NCBI GenBank assembly: GCA_900112995.1 | Contig: FONU01000003.1 | Coordinates: 124,001 to 188,000, forward strand | Source of the DNA: [Lactobacillus] rogosae | GTDB taxonomy: Bacteria > Bacillota > Clostridia > Lachnospirales > Lachnospiraceae | DNA: 64,000 bases | Reading direction: 5' to 3' | Shown here: positions 33,894 through 43,598 of the stretch, one piece after another | How the letters are laid out: every line of letters begins with the position of its first letter | Numbering within the stretch: position 1 is the stretch's first letter | Made by a program: the position numbers and the translations under genes | The notes under the pieces: model-generated | What the model saw: only the letters and a program-made list of their open reading frames with translations | Databases searched by the model: none | Told to the model about the DNA's origin: nothing

Positions 33894-35057
33894 TTACTTA
33901 ATGGCTTCTGCCAGATTGTACATATTGGCAATATCTTCATCTTTCATAGTAGACTTGATAGTTACTGTATCGCCACATATAGTTATGTTCTTCATTCCCT
34001 CAAATGCTGTCTTCATACATTTGCCGGCAGTAGGTGCCCACGAGCCATTTTCGATGATTCCGACTTTACGGTTCTGATAAGCTTTGTGGGAAAGACGGTT
34101 AAGGAAGTCTTCCATAGGTGGGAATACACCACCATCATAAGATGCTGCAGCAACAATAAGCCTGCTGTATCTGAAAGCATCTTCAATAGCTTCTGCCATA
34201 TCATTTCTTGTAAGATCAATAAATGCAACTTTGGCAAATCCCTTTTCTTTAAGAATATCAACCATCTTTTCAGCGGCTGTCTTAGTATTGCCATGTATTG
34301 AAGCACATGCTACAAGTACGCCGTCATCTTCAGGTTCGTAACTGCTCCATGTAAGATATTTTCCAATGTAGAATTCAAGGTTCTCTTTAAGTACAGGACC
34401 ATGCAGAGGGCATATAGTCCTTATATCAAGTGCGGCGGCTTTCTTGAGTAAAGTCTGTACAGGTGCACCATATTTTCCTACTATATTAAAATAGTATCTT
34501 CTTGCTTCGCAAGTCCAGTCATCAGAAGCACTTAATGCACCAAATTTGCCGAAAGCATCAGCAGAGAAGAGTACTTTTTCAGTTGTTTCATATTCAAGCA
34601 TAACCTCTGGCCAGTGAACCATAGGAGCCATAATAAATTTCAGGTTGTGAGTTCCTAATGATAATTCCTGTCCCTCTGCAACTGTAATGCATTTGTCATC
34701 AAGATTATCTATAGCAAAGAACTGAGGAAGCATAGCTTTTGCTTTAGCACTAAGTACAAGCTTAGCATCTGGATATTTGTCTGAAAGTGCTTTGATATTA
34801 GCGGCATGGTCAGGCTCAAGGTGTGAGATTACAATGTAATCAACATTTCTTCCGGCAAGAACATTAGAAAGGTTATTAAACCATTCCTCTGACTTTCTTG
34901 CATCTATTGTATCCATAACGGCTACCTTTTCATCAAGAATTACATATGAATTATAGGAAATGCCGTTAGGAATGATATATTGGCTTTCAAATAAATCCAA
35001 AGTAGTATCATCAGCTCCTATATATTTAATTGACTCAGAAATTGTAACATTACTCAT
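33894..35057 (-). CDS. fprA: flavodiiron protein (A-type flavoprotein, FprA)
   Basis: A 387-residue flavodiiron protein. The metallo-beta-lactamase-like domain has the diiron ligands HLEPDHAANI near residue 80 and CPLHGPVLK near 215. The C-terminal flavodoxin domain begins VLVACASIHGNTKTAAEKM near 250 and ends with the FMN-contact region GIIENGSWAPTAGKCM. It reduces oxygen or nitric oxide and protects anaerobes. Strong ribosome site AAGGAGGA upstream of 35057. No rubredoxin gene is adjacent. Confidence 0.94.
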   Translation of the reverse strand: MSNVTISESIKYIGADDTTLDLFESQYIIPNGISYNSYVILDEKVAVMDTIDARKSEEWFNNLSNVLAGRNVDYIVISHLEPDHAANIKALSDKYPDAKLVLSAKAKAMLPQFFAIDNLDDKCITVAEGQELSLGTHNLKFIMAPMVHWPEVMLEYETTEKVLFSADAFGKFGALSASDDWTCEARRYYFNIVGKYGAPVQTLLKKAAALDIRTICPLHGPVLKENLEFYIGKYLTWSSYEPEDDGVLVACASIHGNTKTAAEKMVDILKEKGFAKVAFIDLTRNDMAEAIEDAFRYSRLIVAAASYDGGVFPPMEDFLNRLSHKAYQNRKVGIIENGSWAPTAGKCMKTAFEGMKNITICGDTVTIKSTMKDEDIANMYNLAEAIK

Positions 35058-35100
35058 AATTAAATCCTCCTTATTAATGTTTAGTAATACTTGTTAGTTG

Positions 35101-35976
35101 TTAATTATTTAATCTATTATTTAGTGTATTAATTAATTCATCTTCTGTATTAATATTTTCATCAGCAAGATTAATACAGGCTGTTGAAATCTCAAAAGGT
35201 ATCTTATTACTTTTGAATAGAATATGTTCTGGAATGGCTGCGGCTATAAGATTATTAATTCTATTTTCAAAATCTGTGTACTTAAGATTAGTGTCTAATA
35301 TAAAGAATAAATCTTTGTCGTAGCGAACAAGCATCAATTCGCCATCAGATATATCTTTAAAAGTATGTGTAATTAAATTGTACAGACAGCATACAATTCC
35401 ATTAGAAGCGATATCACCATATTCGGCTATTGTGTCAGCAAGATTGGTAATCTTTACAAATGCTGCATTAGACTGGTGGTTATTCTCTGCCTTATATAAT
35501 TCATAAGGAAGATGTTCTGAAAGATAAGAACGGTTGTAAGCACCAGTTTCCTCGTCAAGCAGAAGGCTCCTGTTGGCATTTTGTATCAGAGATATTAAAG
35601 CGTTGTTAGTATTGTCGGTTTCAAGCTGTCGGTAAGTGTATGAGAAATGCTGGACGGTTTCAAGAACAAGCAGGGAGTTATTGACTCTTAATGGCCGCGA
35701 AGTGACATGGTATACAGTATCATCGCTTACATCAAGTTTGGATTGTATATTACCGGTAAGAAGTGTTCTTGCAGAAGTGCAGTTAATACATTGAAATATA
35801 CATTTCCAAGAGTCATAACAGGAAATCGGTGTATCAGATGGTGTAAGACAAGTATCATTAATATCAATAATCTCACATTTGAATGGATTGACAAGTCGCA
35901 CTACATCATATAGTGGTGATAGCAGCTCCATTTCTTTCTTTAATTCTTCAAAAGTATATTCAACAATTTCGCTCAT
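35101..35976 (-). CDS. degenerate GGDEF-like regulatory protein
   Basis: A 291-residue cytoplasmic protein. The N-terminal part (about 1-115) looks like a PAS-type domain with a cysteine group (CYDSWKCIFQCINC near residues 53-67). Around residue 140 LLLDEETGAYNRSYLSEHLPYELY matches the start of GGDEF domains (D-x-TG-x-x-NR). Where the active GGDEF signature should be, the sequence reads RYDKDLFFIL, so cyclic-di-GMP synthesis is unlikely and it may bind a nucleotide or a partner instead. Ribosome site GAGG at 35985. It may be co-transcribed with fprA, 43 bases away. Confidence 0.72.
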   Translation of the reverse strand: MSEIVEYTFEELKKEMELLSPLYDVVRLVNPFKCEIIDINDTCLTPSDTPISCYDSWKCIFQCINCTSARTLLTGNIQSKLDVSDDTVYHVTSRPLRVNNSLLVLETVQHFSYTYRQLETDNTNNALISLIQNANRSLLLDEETGAYNRSYLSEHLPYELYKAENNHQSNAAFVKITNLADTIAEYGDIASNGIVCCLYNLITHTFKDISDGELMLVRYDKDLFFILDTNLKYTDFENRINNLIAAAIPEHILFKSNKIPFEISTACINLADENINTEDELINTLNNRLNN

Positions 35977-36316
35977 ACTTAAACCTCGTTTCCTATGTTA
36001 AAGTACATAAAGTAATATATATCATGGTGTGTTATATATATTATTCTGCATAACTTTATCTATGATATAGTGATATGAACAATGTTTTATATAGTTATAT
36101 TCATATAATATGGCTGTACATATATAATTATAATAATTGATATGTGATGCAGCAATATAATAATATAACTCCATATGTATAATTGTGTTAATATATCCGT
36201 ATTCATACATAACATAGATTGTATAAATTCTAACACATTTAATTAAACTTGCCAATTGAAAATTTGCATAAATAATAGATGATTAAACAAATTATTCGGC
36301 TTTATAGATACATTTA
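35977..36316. other. AT-rich intergenic region between divergent genes
   Basis: About 340 bases with no gene or RNA that I can support. It holds the upstream regions of the minus gene ending at 35976 and the plus gene at 36375. Confidence 0.5.
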
Positions 36317-36345
36317 TTGACATTTAATTATCAAAAATGTACTAT
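36317..36345 (+). promoter_or_regulatory. promoter of the GGDEF-EAL gene
   Basis: TTGACA 36317-36322 and TACTAT 36340-36345 with a 17-base spacer, 29 bases before the start codon. Confidence 0.6.
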
Positions 36346-36374
36346 CAATATAATAAGCGAAAGGACGTGGGTAT

Positions 36375-38051
36375 ATGATTGATAATGTGTTGCAGATATC
36401 AAGAGAACAGATAGAAAAAGCAATTGCGATATTAAATCCGTGTATGAATGATTATATTTATGTGTATGATTTGATAGATGATTATTATGTGATTTCGGAA
36501 CATGCTGTGGAAAGGTTTATTCTTCCAGAAGACAAATTCTACGATGCAGCGGCAAAGCATAAAGAGTTCGTATATGAAGATGATTACGAAATGCTTAGTA
36601 AGGAACTTCAGGATATAAAGGATGGCAAGAAAGTATTTCATAATATGAAATACCGCTGGTTAGATAAGAACCACAATCCAATATGGATTAATTGCAGGGG
36701 AAGCGTGCTGTTTAAAGATGGAAGACCACATTATCTTATGGGCTGTATTAATGAGATTGGTGTTAAGCCTGAGGCAGATAACGTCAGTGGTCTGTTAGGG
36801 GATGTGGGACTTGCTGATTATATCAGGGAAGCATATGCGGCTTTAACACCTAAAGGTTTTATAATAAGGATAGGAATAGATAATTTCAGTGCCATTAATA
36901 CCAATTATGGTATGGCTTACGGAGACTACATATTAAAGAAGACGGCAGATTGCATAGCAAATACACTTAATTCTAATCAGAAACTTTTTAAGCTTGTATC
37001 AGATGAGTTTATGATTGTTGATTTTAGCGGCAGCAATATAACAGAAGCAATTAAAATCTATATGAATTGTAAAAAGAATGTCAATAAATTTATAGAGGAC
37101 AATAATTACAAAATAATGTATACATTATCTGCGGGAGTTATTGATGCATCACACATAAAAGATGAGGACGATTCATATATAAAATTATCTGAATTCGCCT
37201 TAAAGCAGGCGAAGGACAGTGGAAAGAATACATATTATATATATAGGAATGAAGATTTTGAGCATTACAATAGAAGAAGGGTTATTAATACAGCACTTCA
37301 TAATGCCGTAGATGATGATTTTGCAGGTTTTGAAGTATATTACCAGCCTATAGTTGATACAAAGACTTACAGGCTTATAGGTGCAGAAGCACTTATGAGA
37401 TTTTTCATGCCTGACCCAGATGGTGGAAGCCCACAATTTATATCACCGGTTGAGTTCATTCCGCTGTTAGAAGAAAGCGGACTTATTATACCGGTAGGCA
37501 AATGGATATTAGAACAGTCAGCCAGACAATGTGCTATATGGACAAAGCAGATAGAAAGTTTCCGTATAAATGTCAATGTATCGTATATTCAGGTCATTAA
37601 AAGTGATGTGTTCACAGATATTATGGCAGCTATCAATGACAACGGAATAAAGCCATATAATATAGGAATAGAGCTTACAGAGAGTGGTTATTTAGACTCC
37701 AATCCACATTTTAATGAATTGTGGTCAAAGCTTAAGGATAATGGTGTTGTGGTTGTTCTTGATGACTTTGGTACAGGATATTCTAATCTGCACTGCCTTA
37801 GTGATTTAAAGCCGGATTACATTAAGATTGACCGTTCATTTACAGTAAAAGCTCTTAAGAACCATTATGATTATGAATTGCTTACATATATAATTCAGAT
37901 GACACACAGTCTGTCGCTTTCATTATGTATAGAAGGTGTAGAGACACCGGAGGAGCTTGATGAGTTAAGAAGAATAAATCCCGACTATATACAGGGATAT
38001 TTATTTGGAAAGCCTTATCCGGCAAATGAATTCGATGAAAGATTTATGTAG
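36375..38051 (+). CDS. PAS-GGDEF-EAL protein, probable cyclic-di-GMP phosphodiesterase
   Basis: A 558-residue three-domain protein. A PAS-type domain (about 20-130) has YRWLDKNHNPIWINCRGSVLF. The GGDEF domain (about 145-290) has the signature changed to VSDEF, so synthase activity is doubtful. The EAL domain (about 300-555) is intact: YYQPIVDTKTYRLIGAEALMRF, NVNVSYIQ, ELTESGY, LDDFGTGYSNLHCL, IKIDRSF, and QGYLFGKP. It probably breaks down cyclic-di-GMP with the GGDEF domain as a regulatory site. Ribosome site AAAGGACG. No membrane segment, so it is cytoplasmic. It fits with the chemotaxis and flagellin genes in the window. Confidence 0.9.
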   Translation: MIDNVLQISREQIEKAIAILNPCMNDYIYVYDLIDDYYVISEHAVERFILPEDKFYDAAAKHKEFVYEDDYEMLSKELQDIKDGKKVFHNMKYRWLDKNHNPIWINCRGSVLFKDGRPHYLMGCINEIGVKPEADNVSGLLGDVGLADYIREAYAALTPKGFIIRIGIDNFSAINTNYGMAYGDYILKKTADCIANTLNSNQKLFKLVSDEFMIVDFSGSNITEAIKIYMNCKKNVNKFIEDNNYKIMYTLSAGVIDASHIKDEDDSYIKLSEFALKQAKDSGKNTYYIYRNEDFEHYNRRRVINTALHNAVDDDFAGFEVYYQPIVDTKTYRLIGAEALMRFFMPDPDGGSPQFISPVEFIPLLEESGLIIPVGKWILEQSARQCAIWTKQIESFRINVNVSYIQVIKSDVFTDIMAAINDNGIKPYNIGIELTESGYLDSNPHFNELWSKLKDNGVVVVLDDFGTGYSNLHCLSDLKPDYIKIDRSFTVKALKNHYDYELLTYIIQMTHSLSLSLCIEGVETPEELDELRRINPDYIQGYLFGKPYPANEFDERFM

Positions 38052-38217
38052 TGTATCACGGGTCTTAATGAGATGTGAATATTTATGCAACGTAAAGAAA
38101 ATGGTTGATTTTAGAGGTTGATATAGTGCATTTTGTCAAAAATCAGTGTATAATATCTAAAATATAGTGATACAGGGTTAGGAGAGGCTCTGCATTAGAA
38201 AAGGAGGCACTAATATA

Positions 38218-39498
38218 ATGAAAGATAATAATTTTATAAAAAAGCTTATACTTGCGGCAGCAGCTTTTATAGCACAAATATTAATCGTTATGATTATAAT
38301 ATTTATATTGCTTAATAAGAATATTATTAATGTATTGACTGCTTTTGTATTAATTACAGTTGTATTTGCGATATTTGTTGTGTTAATTCTTAATATTTTA
38401 AGAAGCATAGTTGTTCTATTAAGGGGAGCAATAGCAGGTACTGCATCAAGTGATGATAAGACTGCTGAAAAGATTAAGAAGGTTTCAGCAAGAAATGATG
38501 AAGTTGGAGAAATCGTCCGCAATGTAACAGTTGCATTTGAGGGTATTACAGGAACAGTTGCTGCAATAAGAAATGCTACAGTTGAACTTGAACAGGTTTC
38601 AGAAGAATTTGTTGCAATGTTTGATACAATGCACACAGTTGCCGACAGCACCAATGCAGCGGTAACAACAATTACAGATAATACTACAGTACAGGCTGAT
38701 AAGGTAGCCGATATTAAGGTAAAGACTGACTCAATAAGCAAGGCTGTTGATAATATACAGACTAATATTGAAGGGCTTAAGGAAAGCATAGATACACTTA
38801 ATGAGTGTAACAACAGAGCTGCTGATATTATGAAAGAGCTTATTACAATAAGTGAAGAAAGCGGACACGCTATGGACGAGGTAAGTAATGAAACAGAGCG
38901 TACTAATGCCTCAGCCCAGGAGATTAGAAAGGTAACTGAGATTATTGCCGGTATATCTAACCAGACTAACCTTCTGGCTCTTAACGCAAGTATTGAGGCG
39001 GCAAGAGCAGGTGAGAATGGCAAGGGCTTCGCAGTTGTAGCAGAGCAGATAAGAGAGCTTGCAGATCAGTCAAGAGAGTCTACAGAGCATATTAACCAGA
39101 TTGTCAATGGACTTATTGAGAATTCTAATATCAGTGTGGAAACAGCTAAGAAGGTATCGGAAGCATTTGAAAAGCAGGATGCCAAGATTAAAGATACAGA
39201 AGCTATATTTGCAACTCTTAATTCAGAGATTAACAGAGTTGGAAGTGCTGTAAGCGGCATAGCGGCAGAAGCCTCTGACTTAGAGCAGCATAAGAACACA
39301 ATAGCTTATGGTGTTGATAATCTTGCACAGTTTGCAGAAGAAAATGCAAGCAGTGGACAGATTACCAAGGAGAATATGAATAATCTTGAGCAGGTTATGG
39401 AACAGTGTAAAGGTTCTACAGATAAGATTGCTAATGTATCCGCAGAGCTTGTTACACAGATAAAGAAATTCAGCGGTAACGGGTTAAAGAAGAGATAA
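38218..39498 (+). CDS. methyl-accepting chemotaxis protein
   Basis: A 426-residue chemoreceptor. Two adjacent hydrophobic segments near residues 10-30 and 37-60 have only a few residues between them, so there is no large outer sensor domain. A HAMP-like linker follows, then a coiled-coil signalling domain with the hairpin tip [43 protein letters not shown]. It sends signals through CheA/CheW, which are not in this window. Input may be membrane state or a partner protein. Ribosome site AAAAGGAGG. Confidence 0.93.
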   Translation: MKDNNFIKKLILAAAAFIAQILIVMIIIFILLNKNIINVLTAFVLITVVFAIFVVLILNILRSIVVLLRGAIAGTASSDDKTAEKIKKVSARNDEVGEIVRNVTVAFEGITGTVAAIRNATVELEQVSEEFVAMFDTMHTVADSTNAAVTTITDNTTVQADKVADIKVKTDSISKAVDNIQTNIEGLKESIDTLNECNNRAADIMKELITISEESGHAMDEVSNETERTNASAQEIRKVTEIIAGISNQTNLLALNASIEAARAGENGKGFAVVAEQIRELADQSRESTEHINQIVNGLIENSNISVETAKKVSEAFEKQDAKIKDTEAIFATLNSEINRVGSAVSGIAAEASDLEQHKNTIAYGVDNLAQFAEENASSGQITKENMNNLEQVMEQCKGSTDKIANVSAELVTQIKKFSGNGLKKR

Positions 39499-39533
39499 TA
39501 TAATTAATATTATTTGATGAATAGGTTAAATAT

Positions 39534-39565
39534 GCAGGTGAAATATGTTTTCGCCTGCGTATTCA
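39534..39565 (+). terminator. possible terminator after the chemoreceptor gene
   Basis: GCAGGTGAAA 39534-39543 pairs with TTTCGCCTGC 39549-39558 with one wobble. The T-run is weak (GTATTCATTT). Confidence 0.5.
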
Positions 39566-39680
39566 TTTGTATGGTTGACATATTGTACGAAAAATGGTAA
39601 AACATACAATAATGATATGAATTTTAAAATGCCTTATTTTGTCGTTAAGGTACAAAGGTTAGTAAAGGAGATATTAGAAT

Positions 39681-40130
39681 ATGCAGTATTCAGATAAAGT
39701 TATAGAGCATTTCAGCAATCCTCATAATGTAGGTGAGATAGAGAATGCAAGTGGTGTCGGTACAGTTGGTAACGCTAAGTGCGGAGATATTATGAGAATA
39801 TATCTTGATATAGATGAGGATACTAAGATAATCAAGGATTGCAAGTTCAAGACATTTGGCTGTGGTGCAGCTATTGCAACAAGCAGTATGGCTACAGATA
39901 TGGTTATTGGCAAGACAATATACGAAGCTATGGAAGTAACTAACAAGGCAGTTATGGAAGCACTTGATGGACTTCCACCAGTAAAGGTACACTGTTCGCT
40001 TCTTGCTGAGGAATCAATCCACGCAGCTCTCTGGGATTATTGCAAGAAGCATAATGTTGATATTCCTGGTCTTAAAGAGCCTAAGAAAGATGTTCACGAT
40101 GGCGAGGAAGAAATAGAGGATGAAGAATAA
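39681..40130 (+). CDS. nifU: NifU/IscU-type Fe-S cluster scaffold protein
   Basis: A 149-residue scaffold. The N-terminus YSDKVIEHFSNPHNVGE is diagnostic. The three cluster cysteines are in NAKCGD, FGCGAA and VHCSLLAEE. It receives sulfur from a cysteine desulfurase and passes on Fe-S clusters, which the sulfite reductase, AprB and FprA-type enzymes here need. The C-terminal 20 residues are very acidic (DGEEEIEDEE). No cysteine desulfurase gene is adjacent. Its end overlaps the next gene by 11 bases. Ribosome site AAAGGAGAT. Confidence 0.92.
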   Translation: MQYSDKVIEHFSNPHNVGEIENASGVGTVGNAKCGDIMRIYLDIDEDTKIIKDCKFKTFGCGAAIATSSMATDMVIGKTIYEAMEVTNKAVMEALDGLPPVKVHCSLLAEESIHAALWDYCKKHNVDIPGLKEPKKDVHDGEEEIEDEE

Positions 40131-40689
40131 TATTATCAATGGATATGATAATTTACAGCACAATCTTATTGATTTAATCAGGGAAGAAGAAGCTAAGCTT
40201 GGTTACAGAAAAGAGAATATAAGATTATATTATCCTTTAAGCTCATTATGTCATATGTTTGGGTGCGATGTTAGGGATACAAGCTATAGTGATATGGTAA
40301 AGCTTCTTGAAGGCGATGATGAGGATTTCAGGCAATATACTGATATTCTTGGCGGTGTCACATTCAGTAATAAAAAAGACAGGTTCTGCTTTGAGATTAA
40401 TGAAAATGGAGTGGAATATATTCACAATAATACTGACGAGAATGAGTTTATAAGAAAGCTTGTTGAACTTATTAGAAGCCATAGTACATCTATGAAAGAT
40501 ATAATTGAATTTTTTAATGACAGTTATGATGGAGTTATTATTGAGTATATCAAAGATGGTGAGTTTGATGTTCTTATAAAGTTTGCAGATAAAGCTGATG
40601 ACAGATATTATTACTGCTTTAAAGATGAAGGATGTCATATTATATATCATAGATTTCTTCCAGAAGATTACGAAGATTTACAGTTATAA
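40120..40689 (+). CDS. DUF3877-like hypothetical protein
   Basis: A 189-residue soluble protein starting KNNIINGYDNLQHNLIDLIREEEAKLGYRKENIRLYYPLSSLCHMF (first 45 residues, paraphrased by pieces). The pattern LIREEEAKLGYRKE followed by LYYPLSSL resembles the DUF3877 family of Clostridia, from memory and unverified. No catalytic motif is visible. The ATG overlaps nifU by 11 bases, so the two are co-translated and a link to cluster assembly is possible but unproven. A terminator follows at 40735. Confidence 0.75.
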   Translation: MKNNIINGYDNLQHNLIDLIREEEAKLGYRKENIRLYYPLSSLCHMFGCDVRDTSYSDMVKLLEGDDEDFRQYTDILGGVTFSNKKDRFCFEINENGVEYIHNNTDENEFIRKLVELIRSHSTSMKDIIEFFNDSYDGVIIEYIKDGEFDVLIKFADKADDRYYYCFKDEGCHIIYHRFLPEDYEDLQL

Positions 40690-40734
40690 TTAACTATCAA
40701 TATAATAATTCAGAATTATGAGAAATATCAGAAG

Positions 40735-40774
40735 CCTGACAGGATTACATTGGATAATCTTGTCAGGTTTTTTT
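40735..40774 (+). terminator. Rho-independent terminator after the nifU operon
   Basis: CCTGACA 40735-40741 pairs with TGTCAGG 40761-40767, with an inner GGATTA/TAATCT helix, followed by TTTTTTT. Confidence 0.92.
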
Positions 40775-40815
40775 GTAGATAAATTTGGAGTAAAATAGCT
40801 GATTGAGAAAAATTA

Positions 40816-40855
40816 AACAATAACTTATTGAGAAAATTGTAACAATAACTTATTG
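40816..40855 (+). repeat. 15-bp direct repeat upstream of the metal operon
   Basis: AACAATAACTTATTG occurs at 40816-40830 and 40841-40855, 25 bases apart, just upstream of the metal-operon promoter. The purpose is unknown; it could bind a second regulator. Confidence 0.6.
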
Positions 40856-40873
40856 GAAAATAAGTAAAAGCTA

Positions 40874-40902
40874 TTGACAAACAATTAAACATTTGTTTAA
40901 AT
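40874..40902 (+). promoter_or_regulatory. promoter with ArsR/SmtB-type operator
   Basis: TTGACA 40874-40879 and TTAAAT 40897-40902 with a 17-base spacer. Inside the spacer the perfect palindrome TTAAACA-TT-TGTTTAA spans 40885-40900. ArsR/SmtB repressors typically bind such inverted repeats over the promoter. The repressor is encoded at 43236 in the same operon. Confidence 0.75.
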
Positions 40903-41018
40903 GTTTATATGAAGTAAAGCATAATATATAAGTGCTTCACATAATATTAAATTTATAAGCAAAGCGGGCTGGATAACAGGTCTGCAGTGTCGGTTAAGAC
41001 ACAGAAAGGTGGTTTGTT

Positions 41019-41237
41019 ATGAAGAAAACATATGGTATTGAGGTTGATTGTGCTAACTGTGCATTAAAGATGGAAGATGCAGCTAAGAAGACAGCAGGTG
41101 TTAAAGATGCAACAGTTTCTTTTATGACACAGAAGATGAAGGTTGAATTCGATGAGGGAGCAGATGTGGCTTCTGTAATGCAGGACGTATTAAAGAACTG
41201 TAAGAAGGTTGAATCTGATTGCGAGATATTTCTTTAA
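41019..41237 (+). CDS. heavy-metal-associated (HMA) domain protein
   Basis: A 72-residue single-domain metal carrier. The motif is DCANCALKMEDAAKK, with the CxxC as CANC near residues 11-14, plus the usual strand with VKDATVSFMTQKMKVEF. It probably hands metal to the P-type ATPase at 41292, which lacks its own N-terminal HMA domain. The aspartate before CANC and the acidic last residues (ESDCEIFL) fit zinc or cadmium better than copper. Ribosome site AAAGGTGG. Confidence 0.88.
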   Translation: MKKTYGIEVDCANCALKMEDAAKKTAGVKDATVSFMTQKMKVEFDEGADVASVMQDVLKNCKKVESDCEIFL

Positions 41238-41291
41238 TTAATAATTAGTTAATGTTAATTAGGAGAATGCTTCGCAGGAATGGAGGATAAT

Positions 41292-43184
41292 ATGACTAAG
41301 AAGCAGAAAAAAGTATTAATAAGAATTATTATATCAGCCGTTCTTTTAGTAGCATTTAAGCTTATATGCTATCTTGCTCCGGTTAATAAATATGTGGAAC
41401 TGGTGCTTTTCCTTATTCCATATCTTGTAATAGGATATGACATTTTAAAGAAGGCTGTTCACGGAATATTCCATGGTGAAGTATTTGATGAGAATTTTCT
41501 TATGGCAATAGCTACTGTCGGTGCAATAGCACTTGGTGAATATGTAGAAGGTGCAGCAGTTATGCTTTTCTACCAGATAGGTGAGCTTTTTCAGAGTTAC
41601 GCTGTCGGCAAGAGCAGAAAGAATATCACAGCGCTTATGGATATAAGGCCTGACTATGCAAATATCGAGCAGGAAGGTGGGTTAGAACAGGTTGATCCGG
41701 ATGATGTGGAAATCGGGACAATAATAGTAGTAAAACCTGGTGAGAAAATCCCAATCGATGGCATTGTTGTAAGTGGTGAATCTACACTTAACACAAGTGC
41801 ACTTACAGGTGAGAGCCTTCCAAGAAGTGTAAAGGTCAAAGATGAGGTGATAAGCGGCTGTGTCAATCTGACAGGCCTTTTAAAGATAGAGACAACTAAA
41901 GAATTTGGCGAGTCTACAGTATCTAAGATATTGGATCTTGTTGAGAATTCAAGTATGAAAAAATCCCGTTCAGAGAATTTTATCACAAGATTTTCAAAGG
42001 TGTATACACCAGCGGTATGTATAGGAGCTTTGGTGCTTGCGGTTATTCCACCAGTAGTAAGTCTTATTATGGGCAATCCTGCTGAATGGTCAAAATGGCT
42101 TATAAGAGCTCTTACAACACTTGTTATAAGTTGCCCTTGTGCCCTTGTAATATCTATTCCTCTCAGCTTCTTTGGTGGAATAGGCGGAGCTTCTTCTAGA
42201 GGTATCCTTATCAAAGGTTCTAACTATCTTGAGAATTTATCTAAAGCCAAATATGTTGTATGCGATAAGACAGGAACACTTACTAAAGGTGTATTTGAAG
42301 TTACAGATGTTATAACTGCCAATGGATTTACTAAGGAAGATATTATTAAATCGGCAGCATATGCAGAAAGCTATTCAAGTCACCCAATCAGTAAGAGTAT
42401 ACGTGATGCTTATGGTATGGAAGTTGAAACCGGACAGGTTACAGATATAGAGGAGATAAGCGGACACGGCGTAAAAGCTGATATAGGCGGTAAAAAAGTA
42501 TTAGCTGGTAACTTAAAGCTTATGAATAAGTACAACATTGACAGCAGTGCCGGGAAAGATAGCATAGAAAATGCTCTTGGCACACTTGTATATGTAGCTA
42601 TCGGTGGCATATATGCTGGTTGTATTGTAATATCAGATGTTATCAAGCCTACATCACAACAGGCGATTGCAGCACTTAAGAAAGCGGGCGTTAAAAAGGT
42701 TATTATGCTTACAGGCGATGCTAAGAAAGTTGCAGAACAGGTTGCAGGAAAGCTTGGTGTTGATGAAGTTAAGAGTGAGCTTTTGCCGGCAGATAAAGTT
42801 ATTGAGGTTGAGAAGCTTCTTAACAGCAAGGGTAAAGATGAAATGCTTGCGTTTGTCGGTGATGGAATTAATGATGCACCAGTACTTTCAAGAGCAGATA
42901 TTGGTATAGCAATGGGTGCACTTGGTTCAGATGCGGCAATTGAGGCGGCTGATATTGTTCTTATGGATGACGACCCTGCAAAGATTGCTACAGCAATGAA
43001 TATTTCGAGAAAGACATTAAGAATAGTTCACCAGAATATAGTATTTGCACTTGCAATAAAGATAGCCTGCCTTGCACTTGGAGCAGCAGGTGTTGCTAAT
43101 ATGTGGATGGCTATATTTGCAGATGTAGGTGTTATGGTGCTTGCAGTTCTTAATGCAACAAGATGTCTTTCATATAAAGATTAG
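41292..43184 (+). CDS. heavy-metal P1B-type ATPase (Zn/Cd/Pb class)
   Basis: A 630-residue metal-exporting ATPase. Landmarks: actuator loop TGESLPR, the membrane metal site SCPCALV near residue 281, phosphorylation site DKTGTLTKG near 325, the HP motif SSHPISKS, nucleotide-binding GHGVKADIGGKKVLAGN, and hinge GDGINDAP. The set and the CPC site place it with zinc/cadmium/lead exporters (ZntA/CadA). There is no N-terminal metal-binding domain; the small HMA protein at 41019 may stand in. The frame opens at 41280, but that ATG is part of the ribosome site GGAGG, and ATG 41292 is the likely start. Confidence 0.94.
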   Translation: MTKKQKKVLIRIIISAVLLVAFKLICYLAPVNKYVELVLFLIPYLVIGYDILKKAVHGIFHGEVFDENFLMAIATVGAIALGEYVEGAAVMLFYQIGELFQSYAVGKSRKNITALMDIRPDYANIEQEGGLEQVDPDDVEIGTIIVVKPGEKIPIDGIVVSGESTLNTSALTGESLPRSVKVKDEVISGCVNLTGLLKIETTKEFGESTVSKILDLVENSSMKKSRSENFITRFSKVYTPAVCIGALVLAVIPPVVSLIMGNPAEWSKWLIRALTTLVISCPCALVISIPLSFFGGIGGASSRGILIKGSNYLENLSKAKYVVCDKTGTLTKGVFEVTDVITANGFTKEDIIKSAAYAESYSSHPISKSIRDAYGMEVETGQVTDIEEISGHGVKADIGGKKVLAGNLKLMNKYNIDSSAGKDSIENALGTLVYVAIGGIYAGCIVISDVIKPTSQQAIAALKKAGVKKVIMLTGDAKKVAEQVAGKLGVDEVKSELLPADKVIEVEKLLNSKGKDEMLAFVGDGINDAPVLSRADIGIAMGALGSDAAIEAADIVLMDDDPAKIATAMNISRKTLRIVHQNIVFALAIKIACLALGAAGVANMWMAIFADVGVMVLAVLNATRCLSYKD

Positions 43185-43235
43185 CCTGCGAATAAGACAG
43201 ACAGATTACAGTATGCAGATTAGGAGGAATGGGAA

Positions 43236-43598
43236 ATGTCAGAAGTAAATCTTCCACACGACCACGGACAGAATATTGAAAAAGTTCTTGAAAGAATGCC
43301 AGACACAGATGAATGTGTAGTAGTGGCAGAAGTATTCAAGCAGATAAGTGATGGAAGCAGAATCAGGATATTATGGCTTTTATGTCATTGCGAGGAATGT
43401 GTAAGTAATATCGCGGCAGCTATGAATATGAGTGACCCTGCGGTTTCACATCATCTTAAGCTGTTGAAAAAGAGCGGGCTTATAACAAGCAGAAGAGAAG
43501 GTAAAGAGATATATTATAAACTTGCGGATAGTGAGACGGCACAGCTGCTTCATCATATAATAGAGGAGATGTTCAGGATTACTTGTCCGTTGAATTAA
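43236..43598 (+). CDS. ArsR/SmtB-family metal-responsive repressor
   Basis: A 120-residue winged-helix repressor. The DNA-binding part is CVSNIAAAMNMSDPAVSHHLKLLKKSGLITSRREGKEIYY. The metal sites seen in the family appear as CHCEECV in the alpha-3 region and D-x7-HH-x2-EE in the last helix (DSETAQLLHHIIEE); a histidine-rich N-terminus (LPHDHGQN) is also present. It should release the operator at 40885 when Zn, Cd or Pb binds. It is the last gene of the efflux operon. Ribosome site TAGGAGG. Confidence 0.93.
   Translation: MSEVNLPHDHGQNIEKVLERMPDTDECVVVAEVFKQISDGSRIRILWLLCHCEECVSNIAAAMNMSDPAVSHHLKLLKKSGLITSRREGKEIYYKLADSETAQLLHHIIEEMFRITCPLN

Noticed and set aside
38178-39023. 281-codon minus-strand open frame
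   Set aside because: It is a shadow of the chemoreceptor gene on the plus strand, with composition rich in Ser and Thr as expected from reverse reading.
41654-42214. 186-codon minus-strand open frame
   Set aside because: It is a shadow of the P-type ATPase gene, which has complete motifs over the same stretch.
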